Assembly: GCF_026540855.1 (NCBI RefSeq)
Contig: NZ_JALNUP010000001.1
Location: forward strand, 186,001 to 250,000
Direction: 5' to 3'
DNA: 64,000 nt
From: Sphingomonas sp. GC_Shp_5
GTDB taxonomy: Bacteria; Pseudomonadota; Alphaproteobacteria; Sphingomonadales; Sphingomonadaceae
The position numbers and the translations under genes are program-made. Below the pieces are notes generated by a model that was given only the letters and a program-made list of their open reading frames with translations, did no database searches and was not told the origin of the DNA. Of this stretch, positions 53,666 through 63,199 are shown in pieces; within the stretch, counting starts at the first letter, position 1; each line of letters starts with the position of its first letter.

Positions 53666-54841
53666 ATGTTCCTCTCCTTCCTCGACGAGCTGCGCGCCGC
53701 GGGCATTGCCGCCAGCCTGAAGGAGCATCTGCTGCTGCTCGAGGCGCTTCACGCCGAGGTGATCGAGCGCACGCCGGAGCAATTCTATTATCTCGCCCGC
53801 GCCACCTATGTGAAGGACGAGGGCCAGTTCGATCGGTTCGACCAGGTCTTCGCCCGGGTGTTTCGCGGCATGGAGGGCAGCATCACCCCGGCAAGCGAAG
53901 TACCGGCCGACTGGCTGAAGGCGATCGCCGAACACTATCTCACCGCGGAGGAGCAGGCCGCGATCGCCTCGCTCGGCTCATGGGACGAGATCATGGCCGC
54001 GCTACGCCAGCGGCTGGAGGAGCAGCATGAGCGCCATCAGGGTGGCAGCAAGTGGATCGGCACCGGCGGCACCAGCCCGTTCGGCAACGCCGGCTATAAT
54101 CCCGAAGGGGTGCGGATCGGCGGCGAGGCGCGCCACGGCCGGGCGCTGAAGGTGTGGGACCAGCGCGCGTTCCGCAACCTCGACAGCAGCCGTGAGCTCG
54201 GCACCCGCAACATCAAGGTCGCGCTGCGCCGCCTGCGCCGGTTCGCGCGCGAGGGCGCCGCCGACGAGCTCGACATCGACGGCACGATCCAGGGCACCGC
54301 GCGCCAGGGCTGGCTCGACGTGCGGATGCGCCCCGAACAGCGCAACGCGGTCAAGCTGCTGCTCTTCCTCGACGTCGGCGGCTCGATGGATCCGTGGGTG
54401 AGCTTGTGCGAGGAGCTGTTCTCGGCGGCGACCGCCGAATTCAAGCACCTTGAATTCTTCTACTTCCACAATTGTCCGTATGAGGGCGTGTGGAAGGACA
54501 ACCGCCGCCGGTTCGCCGAGCGGACGCCGACCGCCGAGTTGCTCCACCGGTTCGGCAGCGATTATAAGCTGGTGTTCGTCGGCGACGCCGCGATGAGCCC
54601 CTATGAGCTGACCCAGCCGGGCGGATCGGTGGAGCATGACAACGCGGAAGCCGGCGCAACGTGGCTGCGCCGGCTGGTCGACACTTATCCGGCGGCGGTG
54701 TGGCTGAACCCGGTGCCGACGGCGCAATGGGATTATTCGACATCGGCGACCATCGTCCGCGAATTGATCACGGACCGCATGTATCCGCTGACACTCGGCG
54801 GCCTCGACGCGGCGATGCGCGAGTTGACGCGCAAGCGGTGA
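53666..54841 (+). CDS. VWA-domain CoxE-like protein
   Basis: 391-residue protein. The N-terminal part is helical, and residues about 225-385 form a von Willebrand A domain with the metal-site motif D236-V-G-G-S240, where CoxE-type proteins commonly have this DxGxS form. These proteins partner with MoxR ATPases, one of which is encoded at 51971. ATG 53666 begins at the conserved FLSFLDELRAAG; the frame extends to a GTG at 53630. Confidence 0.88.
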   Translation: MFLSFLDELRAAGIAASLKEHLLLLEALHAEVIERTPEQFYYLARATYVKDEGQFDRFDQVFARVFRGMEGSITPASEVPADWLKAIAEHYLTAEEQAAIASLGSWDEIMAALRQRLEEQHERHQGGSKWIGTGGTSPFGNAGYNPEGVRIGGEARHGRALKVWDQRAFRNLDSSRELGTRNIKVALRRLRRFAREGAADELDIDGTIQGTARQGWLDVRMRPEQRNAVKLLLFLDVGGSMDPWVSLCEELFSAATAEFKHLEFFYFHNCPYEGVWKDNRRRFAERTPTAELLHRFGSDYKLVFVGDAAMSPYELTQPGGSVEHDNAEAGATWLRRLVDTYPAAVWLNPVPTAQWDYSTSATIVRELITDRMYPLTLGGLDAAMRELTRKR

Positions 54842-54897
54842 GCGAACGCTGGACGGCGACACATGCAGCCCGCCCGGCTGATCAACAACAATTCCGC

Positions 54898-55062
54898 TCA
54901 GGCGGAGATGATCATCGCTTCCGAGCGCAAGGCTTCGAGCTTGCGCGTGTAGCTTTCGACCAGCAACAGACGGCGTTCACGGGCTTCCGGCGTCAGCGCG
55001 CGGCTGGCGGCGGTACGTTCAACACTCAGGCGGCGAAGATAGTAACGTACATCTGATTCCAC
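54898..55062 (-). CDS. Conserved-looking 54-residue basic protein
   Basis: Small gene with a GTG start and a strong GGGAGGGA-type ribosome site about 6 bases upstream. The product is charged and helical, beginning MESDVRYYLRRLSVERTAAS and continuing LTPEARERRLLLVESYTRKL, with many Arg and Glu residues. No family is recognised, and the size suggests a regulatory or binding protein (inference). It lies convergent to the VWA gene, 94 bases downstream of anmK on the same strand. Confidence 0.65.
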   Translation of the reverse strand: MESDVRYYLRRLSVERTAASRALTPEARERRLLLVESYTRKLEALRSEAMIISA

Positions 55063-55156
55063 CGACGTCCCTCCCCGGGTTATCGACTTAATCTATGTAT
55101 ATGACCATGATGCTACCAAACAATCGTTAACATCGCTCCCAGCGCCGGTACGAGGC

Positions 55157-56242
55157 TTAACTGCGGTGGATGATGCCGCCAGGCAGCGGATGGGGGGCGC
55201 CGGTGGTGCCGGGGAAGCTGTTCGGCAGCCCGACGAGGGTCCGCACGGCCATATAGGCGAATCCTTCCGCCTCGAGCGCGTCGCCGTTCCAGCCGTGCGA
55301 ATCGCTGGGTTCGGGGACGAGTCCGGTGCGCTCGGCGATCATCGCCAGCAGCGTCGGGTTGTGGCGACCGCCGCCGGCGACCAGCAGGTGGCGCGGCCGC
55401 GTGGGCAGATGGGTGAGCGCATCGGCGACGGTGGCGGCGGTGAAGGCGGTTAGCGTCGCGGCACCGTCGGCGGCGGACAGCCCGCGCACCGGCTGGATGG
55501 TGAAATCGCTACGATCGAGCGATTTGGGGCCGGGCGCGGCGAAGAACGGATGATCGAGCATTGCGGCGAGGATGCCCTCGTCCACCTGCCCGCTGGCGGC
55601 GAGCGCGCCATCGGCATCGTAGCGCGCGCCGGACTGCGCCTCCACCCAGCTGTCGATCAGGCCGTTCGCAGGGCCGGTGTCGAATGCCACCAGATCGCCA
55701 TCCGCGCCGACATAGGTGATGTTGCCGACGCCACCGAGGTTGAGCACCGCGACCGGCAGGTCGAGCCGGGCGGCAAGCGCGGCATGGTAGACCGGCAGCA
55801 ACGGCGCGCCCTGGCCGCCGGCGGCGACATCGTTGCTGCGGAAATCGCTGACCACGGTGATGCCGGTGGCGCGCGCGAGCACGGCGCCGTCGCCGATCTG
55901 CCAGGTCCAGCCGCGATCGGGGCGGTGGGCGACGGTCTGTCCGTGATAGCCGATCACCGACACCTGCTGCGGCTCGACGCCGGCCTCGCGGAGCAGCTTG
56001 TGGACGGCAAAGGCGTGGGTGCGGTCGATCAGCTCGGCGGCGGCGACCAGATCGGGGCTGGCGCGCGGCTTGTCGAAGGTCAGCGCCAGCTGCGTGGCGG
56101 CGGCGAGCTGGGCGCGCGCGGCGTCCGAATAGGCTGCGCCGCGAAACGCCAGCGCACGCACCTGCGACTCGCCATCGGTATCGATCAGCGCGGCATCGAT
56201 GCCATCGAGCGAGGTACCGGACATCAGGCCGATCGCGAGCAT
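55157..56242 (-). CDS. anmK: Anhydro-N-acetylmuramic acid kinase
   Basis: Phosphorylates and opens 1,6-anhydro-MurNAc released by lytic transglycosylases, giving MurNAc-6-phosphate. The 361-residue length is standard, with IGLMSGTSLDGIDAAL at the N-terminus, GYHGQTVAHRP, NLGGVGNITYV and LLVAGGGRHNP motifs of the ASKHA-type kinase fold. It starts 166 bases from the divergent rimO gene. With amgK and murU it makes three recycling genes in this window. Confidence 0.96.
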   Translation of the reverse strand: MLAIGLMSGTSLDGIDAALIDTDGESQVRALAFRGAAYSDAARAQLAAATQLALTFDKPRASPDLVAAAELIDRTHAFAVHKLLREAGVEPQQVSVIGYHGQTVAHRPDRGWTWQIGDGAVLARATGITVVSDFRSNDVAAGGQGAPLLPVYHAALAARLDLPVAVLNLGGVGNITYVGADGDLVAFDTGPANGLIDSWVEAQSGARYDADGALAASGQVDEGILAAMLDHPFFAAPGPKSLDRSDFTIQPVRGLSAADGAATLTAFTAATVADALTHLPTRPRHLLVAGGGRHNPTLLAMIAERTGLVPEPSDSHGWNGDALEAEGFAYMAVRTLVGLPNSFPGTTGAPHPLPGGIIHRS

Positions 56243-56408
56243 ATGAGGTACCTTGGCTTGGTTGCGGAGAGGACCCCGCTACGCCGGTCCCACCCCTGCG
56301 CTCGTAGCGGCAAGCGGCGCGCTTGGACAGGCGCGGCGCGGCAAACGGGGCGATCGTTCCGACGCAACTGGAAAAATGCCGCGATGTGCCTTATGTGCGC
56401 GCGCTCCC

Positions 56409-57749
56409 ATGGCAACCAAACTCCCCCTCCCGCCGCGCGTCGGCATGGTCTCGCTCGGCTGTCCCAAGAATCTGGTCGACAGCGAGCGGATCCTTACCCA
56501 GCTGCGCTCGGACGGCTATCAGATGTCGCCCGACTATGCCGGCGCCGATGTCGTGCTGGTCAATACCTGCGGCTTCCTCGATTCGGCCAAGGAGGAAAGC
56601 CTGGAGGCGATCGGCGAGGCGATCGCGGAAAACGGCCGCGTCATCGTCACCGGCTGCATGGGCAAGGAAGCCGAGACGATCCGCGCGCGCTTCCCGGGCG
56701 TGCTCGCGGTGACCGGTGCGCATCAATATGAGCAGGTGGTGGAGGCGGTTCATGCCGCTGCGCCGGCGAACCTGTCGCCCTATCTCGATCTGGTGCCCGA
56801 TGCCGGGCTCAAGCTGACGCCGCGGCATTACAGCTACCTCAAGATTTCCGAGGGCTGCAACCATCGTTGCTCCTTCTGCATCATTCCCAGCCTACGCGGC
56901 GACCTCGTCAGCCGCCGGCCCGACGCGATCCTGCGCGAGGCGGAGAAGCTGGTCGCGGCGGGCACCCGCGAGCTGCTGGTGATCAGCCAGGACACGTCGG
57001 CTTACGGGCTCGACCTGCGCCATGCCTCCTATCCGCTGAAGGGCGGCGGCGAGGTGCGCGCGCACATGACCGATCTCGCCCGCGAGCTCGGCCGGATCGC
57101 GCCCTGGGTGCGGCTGCACTATGTCTACCCCTATCCGCACGTCGACAACGTCATCCCGCTGATGGCCGAGGGCCTGGTGCTGCCGTATCTCGACATCCCG
57201 TTCCAGCATGCCGCGCCTTCGGTGCTGAAGGCGATGAAGCGCCCGGCGAACGACGCCAAGGTGCTGAGCCGGATCCACGGCTGGCGCGATATCTGCCCGG
57301 ACATCGCGATTCGTTCGACCTTCGTGGTCGGCTTCCCCGGCGAGACCGAGGCGGATTTCCAATATCTGCTCGACTGGCTCGACGAGGCGCAGCTCGACCG
57401 CGTCGGCGCGTTCCGGTTCGAGCCGGTGGAAGGCGCCAGCGCCAACCTGCTGCCCGATCAGGTGCCCGAGGAGGTCAAGGAAGAGCGCTACGCGCGGATC
57501 ATGGCCAAGACCGCAGCGATCTCGGCGGCGAAGCTCGCGGCCAAGGTAGGCCGGACGCTCGCGGTGATCGTCGACGAGGTTGGCGAGGAGGGCGCGACCG
57601 GCCGGTCCTATGCCGATGCGCCGGAGATCGACGGCGAGGTGTTCCTGCGCGATGCCGCGCATCTCAGCGTCGGCGATATCGTCCCGGTCGAGATCGAGGA
57701 TGCCGACGAGCACGACCTCTATGGGGTGCCGGTGACCGCCGCCCACTGA
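56409..57749 (+). CDS. rimO: Ribosomal protein uS12 methylthiotransferase RimO
   Basis: Radical-SAM enzyme that methylthiolates the conserved Asp of ribosomal protein S12. In 446 residues the N-terminal UPF0004 domain has C18, C54 and C83. The radical-SAM cluster is C150-x3-C154-x2-C157 (CNHRCSFC), followed by [11 protein letters not shown], and a TRAM domain lies at the end. ATG 56409 begins the domain properly; the open frame upstream overlaps the anmK promoter region. Confidence 0.96.
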   Translation: MATKLPLPPRVGMVSLGCPKNLVDSERILTQLRSDGYQMSPDYAGADVVLVNTCGFLDSAKEESLEAIGEAIAENGRVIVTGCMGKEAETIRARFPGVLAVTGAHQYEQVVEAVHAAAPANLSPYLDLVPDAGLKLTPRHYSYLKISEGCNHRCSFCIIPSLRGDLVSRRPDAILREAEKLVAAGTRELLVISQDTSAYGLDLRHASYPLKGGGEVRAHMTDLARELGRIAPWVRLHYVYPYPHVDNVIPLMAEGLVLPYLDIPFQHAAPSVLKAMKRPANDAKVLSRIHGWRDICPDIAIRSTFVVGFPGETEADFQYLLDWLDEAQLDRVGAFRFEPVEGASANLLPDQVPEEVKEERYARIMAKTAAISAAKLAAKVGRTLAVIVDEVGEEGATGRSYADAPEIDGEVFLRDAAHLSVGDIVPVEIEDADEHDLYGVPVTAAH

Positions 57750-57775
57750 CCGTTGCCCGGTTGCGGTGGCCCCAG

Positions 57776-57843
57776 CGGCAGCCGGGCCTCCTCTACCCTT
57801 GCCCTCGCGGCAGGACATCCCAACGTTCGCTGGGATGACGGGA
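57776..57843. repeat. REP-like palindromic element after rimO
   Basis: CCCCAGCGGCAGCCGGG at the left and CAACGTTCGCTGGGATGACG at the right resemble the elements at 45178-45386. It fills most of the 128-base gap between convergent rimO and the glucose dehydrogenase gene. Confidence 0.5.
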
Positions 57844-57877
57844 TGGGAGGAACCGGTCGCCCGGCTCCCCCTTTCCT

Positions 57878-60295
57878 TCAGCTGTTCTTCGGCAGCGCCC
57901 AGGCGATCACCTGGTCGCCGATAGGCGTTTTCATGAAGTGGTGGCCGCCGGTCATCAGCACCACATATTCGCGGCCGTTCTGTTCATAGACCATCGGCGT
58001 CGCCTGGCCGCCGGCGGGTAGCGCCTGCTGCCAGAGGATCTTGCCGGTCTTGAGGTCGATCGCCTTGAACAGATCGTCGGTCGCCGCGGCGACGAAGATC
58101 ACGCCGCCCGCGGTGACCACCGAACCACCGTTGTTGGGCGTGCCGATCGTGAACGGCAGGTAGCTCGGGATCCCGAACGGCCCGTTCTTGCGCGCCGAGC
58201 CGAACGGCTTGTCCCAGATCGTCTTGCCGGTGGCGATGTCGATCGCGCGGATCCCGCCATAGGGGGGCTGCTTGCAGAGCATGCCGGTGAACGGCATCTG
58301 CCAGCCGGCGTTGACGTCAACCGCATAAGGCGTCTGCGCCTGGGGATCGCCGGCGCCCTCGGCATGCGGCTTGTCGCCGCGGCTGCCGTTGCCGCCCTTG
58401 TCCTGCTGCGCAAGCGCCGCATTCTGCTCGCGGGTGAACCAGCCCTTCTTGTCGGCCTCGGCACGGGGCACGAGGCGGACGTAGTTGGGCATGTCGTTGT
58501 AGTTGGCGACGATTACGCCGCGCGCGGGATCCACCGCGACGCTGCCCCAATCAGTGCCGCCATTGTAGCCGGGATATTCGATCGAGTGACGGGCCACTTC
58601 GGGGGGCGTGAAGAACCCCTTGTAGCTCGCGCGCTTGAAGTTGATCCGGCAGATCATCTGGTCGATCGGCGACATGCCCCACATGTCATGCTCGGTCAGC
58701 GGATCCTTGCGCAGGGTCTGCCACAGCGACACCATCTGGGTGGGCGAGCGCTGTTCGGGTTCGACACCGCCGCCGGGCGCCTTGATCATCGCGGTCGGCG
58801 TCAGCGGCTTGCCGGTGGCACGATCGAGCACGTACATGTCGCCCTGTTTAGACGACACCAGCAGCGCAGGCGTGCCCTTATAGTCGATCAGCGTCGGCTG
58901 GCTGCCGAAGTCATAGTCCCACACGTCCTTGCGCACCGGCTGGAACTTCCAGCGCGGCTTGCCGGTGGTGACATCCAGCGCGACAATCGAGGTGCCGAAA
59001 TCATTCTCGATCGGCGAGCGCAACGTGCTCCAGTAATCGACCGTCGAATTGCCCATCGGCAGATAGACCAGGCCGAGCTGCTCGTCGCCGCTCGCCATCG
59101 TCCACATGTTGGGCGTGCCGCGTGACCATTCCTGGCCGGCCGGCGGATAGCCGTTCCACTCAGGATGCTTCATGTCCCAGGCGAAGCGGAGCTTGCCGGT
59201 GACCGCGTCGAAGCCCTGGATCACGCCCGAGGGCTCCCAGCGCTGCTGGCCGTCGGTGGTCTGGTGACCGGTGACGGCGATACCGCGGATGATCACCGGC
59301 GGCGAATTGATCGAGACGAGACCCGGGAAGACATGACCCATGCCGATCTTGGCATCGACCTGGCCGTTGGTGCCGAAGTCGGCGCACGGACGGCCGGTCT
59401 TGGCATCGACCGCGATCATGCGGGCATCGAGCGTGCCCTCGATAATCCGGGTGGCGCAGGCCGCATCAGGCTTGGCACCGGGGACGGCATAATAGGTCAC
59501 GCCGCGGCAGGCCGCGGTATAAGGGATCCACTCGTCGGCGACCTTGGGATCGAAGCGCCAGCGCTCCTTGCCCGTTGCCGCGTCCATCGAGATCATGATG
59601 CTCTTGGCGCTGCACAGGTACAGCGCGTCGCCAACCTTGAGCGGGGTGGTCTCGGCACCGTATTTGTTCATGCCGCCGGCGTCGGGCATGTCGCCGGTAT
59701 GGCTGAGCCACACCTGCTCCAGCTTGCCGACGTTGCTCGCGTTGATCTGGGTGAGCGGCGAATAGCGGCGCGCGGCACCGGTGCCGCCATAGGAAGGCCA
59801 ATCCGCACCGGTCGCCTGGCCGGACGGATCCATCATCCCCTGCGAATTGGCCGCCGGCAGCCCGGCGATCGCCTGCTCCTGCGTGCCGAGCACGGTGAAC
59901 AGGATCGCGGTTGCCACCACCACGCCGGCGATGCTGCCACCAGCAAGCTTCCAGCGATTGGCCGCGCGGGTCAGCGTCGGCATGACAAGCAGGGTGGCGA
60001 TCAGCAGCACGATCGGCGCAATGATGCGGGGCACCAGCGCCCAGACCAGATTGCTGCGCGAATCGAAAAACGCCCACAGCACGGTGAGCAGGGTGATCGC
60101 GATATATAGATAGGCGCCGGCGAGGCGGCCGCGGATCATCAGCACCCCGGCGGCGAGCATCGCCACCCCGGTGATGAGGTAATAGAGCGATCCGCCCAGG
60201 GCCGCGAGCCAGGCGCCGCCGACGCCGAGCACCAGCCCGATCGCCGCTATCACCACACCCAATATGATTGCCGACCAGCTTCGCCGTTCGTGCAT
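57878..60295 (-). CDS. gcd: Membrane-bound PQQ-dependent glucose dehydrogenase
   Basis: Oxidises glucose (or quinate/shikimate-type substrates) in the periplasm and passes electrons to ubiquinone. The 805-residue protein has five N-terminal membrane helices (about 8-140) and an eight-bladed PQQ propeller. Features include DWPSYGGTGAARRYSPLTQI, TPLKVGDALYLCSAKS, and repeated tryptophan-docking sequences such as DAATGKERWRFDP. The family cannot be split reliably between glucose and quinate types by eye. No PQQ synthesis genes are in the window. Confidence 0.9.
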   Translation of the reverse strand: MHERRSWSAIILGVVIAAIGLVLGVGGAWLAALGGSLYYLITGVAMLAAGVLMIRGRLAGAYLYIAITLLTVLWAFFDSRSNLVWALVPRIIAPIVLLIATLLVMPTLTRAANRWKLAGGSIAGVVVATAILFTVLGTQEQAIAGLPAANSQGMMDPSGQATGADWPSYGGTGAARRYSPLTQINASNVGKLEQVWLSHTGDMPDAGGMNKYGAETTPLKVGDALYLCSAKSIMISMDAATGKERWRFDPKVADEWIPYTAACRGVTYYAVPGAKPDAACATRIIEGTLDARMIAVDAKTGRPCADFGTNGQVDAKIGMGHVFPGLVSINSPPVIIRGIAVTGHQTTDGQQRWEPSGVIQGFDAVTGKLRFAWDMKHPEWNGYPPAGQEWSRGTPNMWTMASGDEQLGLVYLPMGNSTVDYWSTLRSPIENDFGTSIVALDVTTGKPRWKFQPVRKDVWDYDFGSQPTLIDYKGTPALLVSSKQGDMYVLDRATGKPLTPTAMIKAPGGGVEPEQRSPTQMVSLWQTLRKDPLTEHDMWGMSPIDQMICRINFKRASYKGFFTPPEVARHSIEYPGYNGGTDWGSVAVDPARGVIVANYNDMPNYVRLVPRAEADKKGWFTREQNAALAQQDKGGNGSRGDKPHAEGAGDPQAQTPYAVDVNAGWQMPFTGMLCKQPPYGGIRAIDIATGKTIWDKPFGSARKNGPFGIPSYLPFTIGTPNNGGSVVTAGGVIFVAAATDDLFKAIDLKTGKILWQQALPAGGQATPMVYEQNGREYVVLMTGGHHFMKTPIGDQVIAWALPKNS

Positions 60296-60440
60296 GCCGT
60301 TGTCTCCTTGTGTCGTCCCGGTGGCTGCCGATCGACGCTGGAAGGTCTTGATACGGCTTGCTTGCCAAAGCGAACCCCGTTTGGTCGGAACAGTTCCGTA
60401 ACGGTTGCGCCAACGTTATGTTTCTGTTTTCGGTAGCGAC

Positions 60441-61835
60441 ATGATCGCTCGCCTTGCTCTAGCCATGCTGATTGCATTGCCCGCCCCTGCCCTGGCGCAG
60501 GCCCTGTCCGCCGACGATACCGCGCGCATCGATGCGCTGGTCGCCCGGTCGCTGCACGACACGGGCGTGCCGTCCGCCTCGGTCGCGTTGGTGCGCGGCG
60601 GCAGGATCGTGCTCGCCAAGGCCTATGGCAAGCAGTCGGAAACCGCGAAGAGCGCCGATCCCGCGGCGCTCTACCAGATCGCGTCCATCTCCAAGCAGTT
60701 CACCGCCGCCGCGTTGTTGTTGCTGGAGGACGAGGGCAAGCTCAGTCTCGATGACACGGTGGGCAAGTACGTGCCCGGCATCACCGATGGCGACACCATC
60801 ACCATCCGCCAGTTGCTCAGCCATACCTCGGGCCTGCGCGATTATTGGCCGCAGGATTACAGCTTCAAGGCGATGGCGACGCCGGTCAGCCCCCGCGGGA
60901 TCGTCGATCGCTGGGCCACCAAGGGCCTCGATTTCGCGCCCGGAAGCCAGTGGCAATATTCGAACACCGGCTATGTCGTCGCGGGCATGATCGTCGAGAA
61001 GGTCAGCGGCAAGCCGCTGCTCGACTTCCTCCAGGAGCGCGTGTTCCGGCCGCTCGGCATCAAGGCGATCGATCAGGACAAGGCGATCGGGCCGGGCTTT
61101 CCGCAGGGGTACAAGCGCTATGCGCTGGGGCCGGTGCGGGTGGAGACGCCGGCGGCGCGTGGCTGGCTCTATGCGGCAGGCGAGCTGGCGATGAGCGCAC
61201 AGGATCTCGCCAAATGGGATATCGCCCGGATGGACCGGACGTTGCTGCCCGCCGACGACTGGGCGGCGCAGGAGACCGCGGTCAAGCTCACCGATGGCAG
61301 TTCGACCGGTTATGGCCTTGGCGTGTCGGTCGGCAGCAAGAACGGGCGCAGCTTCGTCGAGCATAGCGGCGAAGCGGTCGGATTCCTATCGGAGAACATC
61401 GTCTACCCGCAGGACAAGGTGGCGATCGTGGTGCTCGTCAACGCCTGGTTCGCCGATGCCCAGACCCGCATCGCCACCGACATCGCCGGGGTGCTGCTGC
61501 CCGCCCCGGCGGGGGACACGGGCGACGCGCGCGGGCTGGACACGGCCAAGGCGCTGTTCGGGCAATTGCGCACCGGCACGATCGACCGCGCGATGCTGAC
61601 CGAGGATGCAAACTTCTATTTCACCCCCGCGGCACTCGCCGATTATCGCACCAGCCTCGCCCCTCTCGGCGAACCAACCAGCTTCGTCCAGGTCGGTACC
61701 GCCAAGCTGCGCGGCGGCTTCGTCCATCGCGGCTATCGCGTCACCTATCCCGGCCGCACTCTCTCGGTGAGCACCTTCGCCCTCCCCGGAGTCGGCCAAG
61801 CCTATGAACAGTTTCTGGTGAGCCCTGCGCAATGA
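60441..61835 (+). CDS. Serine hydrolase of the class C beta-lactamase/esterase family
   Basis: Secreted protein of 464 residues with a signal peptide (cleavage after ALAQ, residue 20). The active-site motifs are S82-x-x-K85 (SISK) and Y173-S-N175, with a third-motif equivalent in VEHSGEAVG. Such proteins include penicillin-binding carboxypeptidases, D-amino peptidases and esterases; true beta-lactamase activity cannot be claimed. A separate C-terminal domain of about 100 residues follows. Its stop overlaps the next ATG (ATGA). Confidence 0.88.
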   Translation: MIARLALAMLIALPAPALAQALSADDTARIDALVARSLHDTGVPSASVALVRGGRIVLAKAYGKQSETAKSADPAALYQIASISKQFTAAALLLLEDEGKLSLDDTVGKYVPGITDGDTITIRQLLSHTSGLRDYWPQDYSFKAMATPVSPRGIVDRWATKGLDFAPGSQWQYSNTGYVVAGMIVEKVSGKPLLDFLQERVFRPLGIKAIDQDKAIGPGFPQGYKRYALGPVRVETPAARGWLYAAGELAMSAQDLAKWDIARMDRTLLPADDWAAQETAVKLTDGSSTGYGLGVSVGSKNGRSFVEHSGEAVGFLSENIVYPQDKVAIVVLVNAWFADAQTRIATDIAGVLLPAPAGDTGDARGLDTAKALFGQLRTGTIDRAMLTEDANFYFTPAALADYRTSLAPLGEPTSFVQVGTAKLRGGFVHRGYRVTYPGRTLSVSTFALPGVGQAYEQFLVSPAQ

Positions 61836-63199
61836 CCGATTTCACCGCCCTGCTGCTTGCCGATCGCGGGCAACCCGCCAACACCATCGAGATCGTCGCC
61901 GCCGCCGATTACCCGGCCTGGCTCGCCGCCAAGCCGCCGCGGGTACGCGCCGCGCTCGCCGCGCAGCGCTTCGCCGGCAAGGCGGGGACGCATGCCATCT
62001 ATGCCGACGATGCGCTCGCCGCGGCGGTGATCGCCGATACGGCGACGCCCTGGACGTTGGCCAAGCTGGTCGAGGCGCTGCCGGCGGGCACCTATCGGGT
62101 GGCGGGCGAGCTGGGCGGCGCGGGGCTCGGCTGGCTGCTCGGCCAATATCGGTTCGAGCGCTACCGCGCCACCGACGACACGGCGCCGCGGGTGCTGCTG
62201 ACCCACGACGTCGCGGCGCTCGACGAGACGGTGCGGCTGGCGGCGGCGACGGCCAGCGTCCGCGACCTCGTCAACACCGGTGCGTCCGATCTCGGCCCGG
62301 CCGAGCTGGAGACGGCGGCGGAGGCGCTGGCCAAGCGGCATGGCGCGAGCCTGGCGGTGACGCGCGGCGATGCGCTCGCGCAGGGCTATCCGATGATCCA
62401 CACCGTCGGCATGGCCGCCAGCAAGGACCGCGCGCCACGGCTGATCGAGCTCGAATGGGGCGATCCTGCGCATCCGCGGGTCGCGCTGGTCGGCAAGGGC
62501 GTGTGCTTCGACACCGGCGGGCTCGACATCAAGCCGTCGTCGGGCATGCGGCTGATGAAGAAGGACATGGGTGGCGCCGCGCACGCGCTGGCGCTGGCCG
62601 AGCTGGTGATGGCGGCGCGACTGCCGGTGCGGCTCCACCTGCTGATCCCGGCTGTAGAGAATGCGATCGCGGGCAATGCCTTCCGCCCGGGCGACGTGCT
62701 CAAGAGCCGGCTCGGGCTGACCGTGGAGAACACCAACACCGATGCCGAGGGGCGGCTGATCCTCGGCGATGCGCTCGCCAAGGCTGCGGAAGGCAAGCCC
62801 GAGCTGATCCTCGACTATGCGACGCTGACCGGCGCGGCGCGGGTGGCGCTCGGCCCCGACTTGCCGCCGCTGTTCACCGATGAGGAGTTGCTCGCCGCCG
62901 AGCTGCTCGCGGCGGGCGTGGCCGAGGACGATCCCTTGTGGCGATTGCCGCTGTGGGACGGCTATGACGAGATGCTCAAGTCCGACATCGCCGATCTCGT
63001 CAATGCGCCGGACGGCGGCTTTGCCGGGGCGATCACCGCGGCGCTGTTTCTTCGCCGATTCGTGCCGCGCGGCATCGCCTGGGCGCACATGGACGTGTTC
63101 GCGTGGCGGCCGACCGCCAAACCGGGCCGGCCCAAAGGCGGCGATGCCTATGCGCTGCGGGCGAGCTTTGCGTTGCTGAAGGAGCGTTATCGGCGCTGA
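61832..63199 (+). CDS. M17 family leucyl aminopeptidase
   Basis: Cytoplasmic metallo-aminopeptidase of 455 residues. The metal- and catalytic-site segments VGKGVCFDTGGLDIKPSSGM, KKDMGGAA and NTNTDAEGRLIL (the M17 signature) are all present. The N-terminal domain is shorter than in classic PepA. It is coupled to the upstream serine hydrolase by a 4-base overlap and overlaps the convergent TonB-like gene by 13 bases at its 3' end. Confidence 0.93.
   Translation: MTDFTALLLADRGQPANTIEIVAAADYPAWLAAKPPRVRAALAAQRFAGKAGTHAIYADDALAAAVIADTATPWTLAKLVEALPAGTYRVAGELGGAGLGWLLGQYRFERYRATDDTAPRVLLTHDVAALDETVRLAAATASVRDLVNTGASDLGPAELETAAEALAKRHGASLAVTRGDALAQGYPMIHTVGMAASKDRAPRLIELEWGDPAHPRVALVGKGVCFDTGGLDIKPSSGMRLMKKDMGGAAHALALAELVMAARLPVRLHLLIPAVENAIAGNAFRPGDVLKSRLGLTVENTNTDAEGRLILGDALAKAAEGKPELILDYATLTGAARVALGPDLPPLFTDEELLAAELLAAGVAEDDPLWRLPLWDGYDEMLKSDIADLVNAPDGGFAGAITAALFLRRFVPRGIAWAHMDVFAWRPTAKPGRPKGGDAYALRASFALLKERYRR

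Noticed and set aside
51971..54841. MoxR/VWA genes as an anti-phage ATPase system
   Set aside because: No nuclease, protease effector or other defence genes adjoin, and the MoxR-CoxE pair is a common housekeeping arrangement.
60441..61835. Serine hydrolase as an antibiotic-resistance beta-lactamase
   Set aside because: SxxK and YxN motifs are shared by many esterases and peptidases, and its operon partner is an aminopeptidase; nothing shows beta-lactam hydrolysis.
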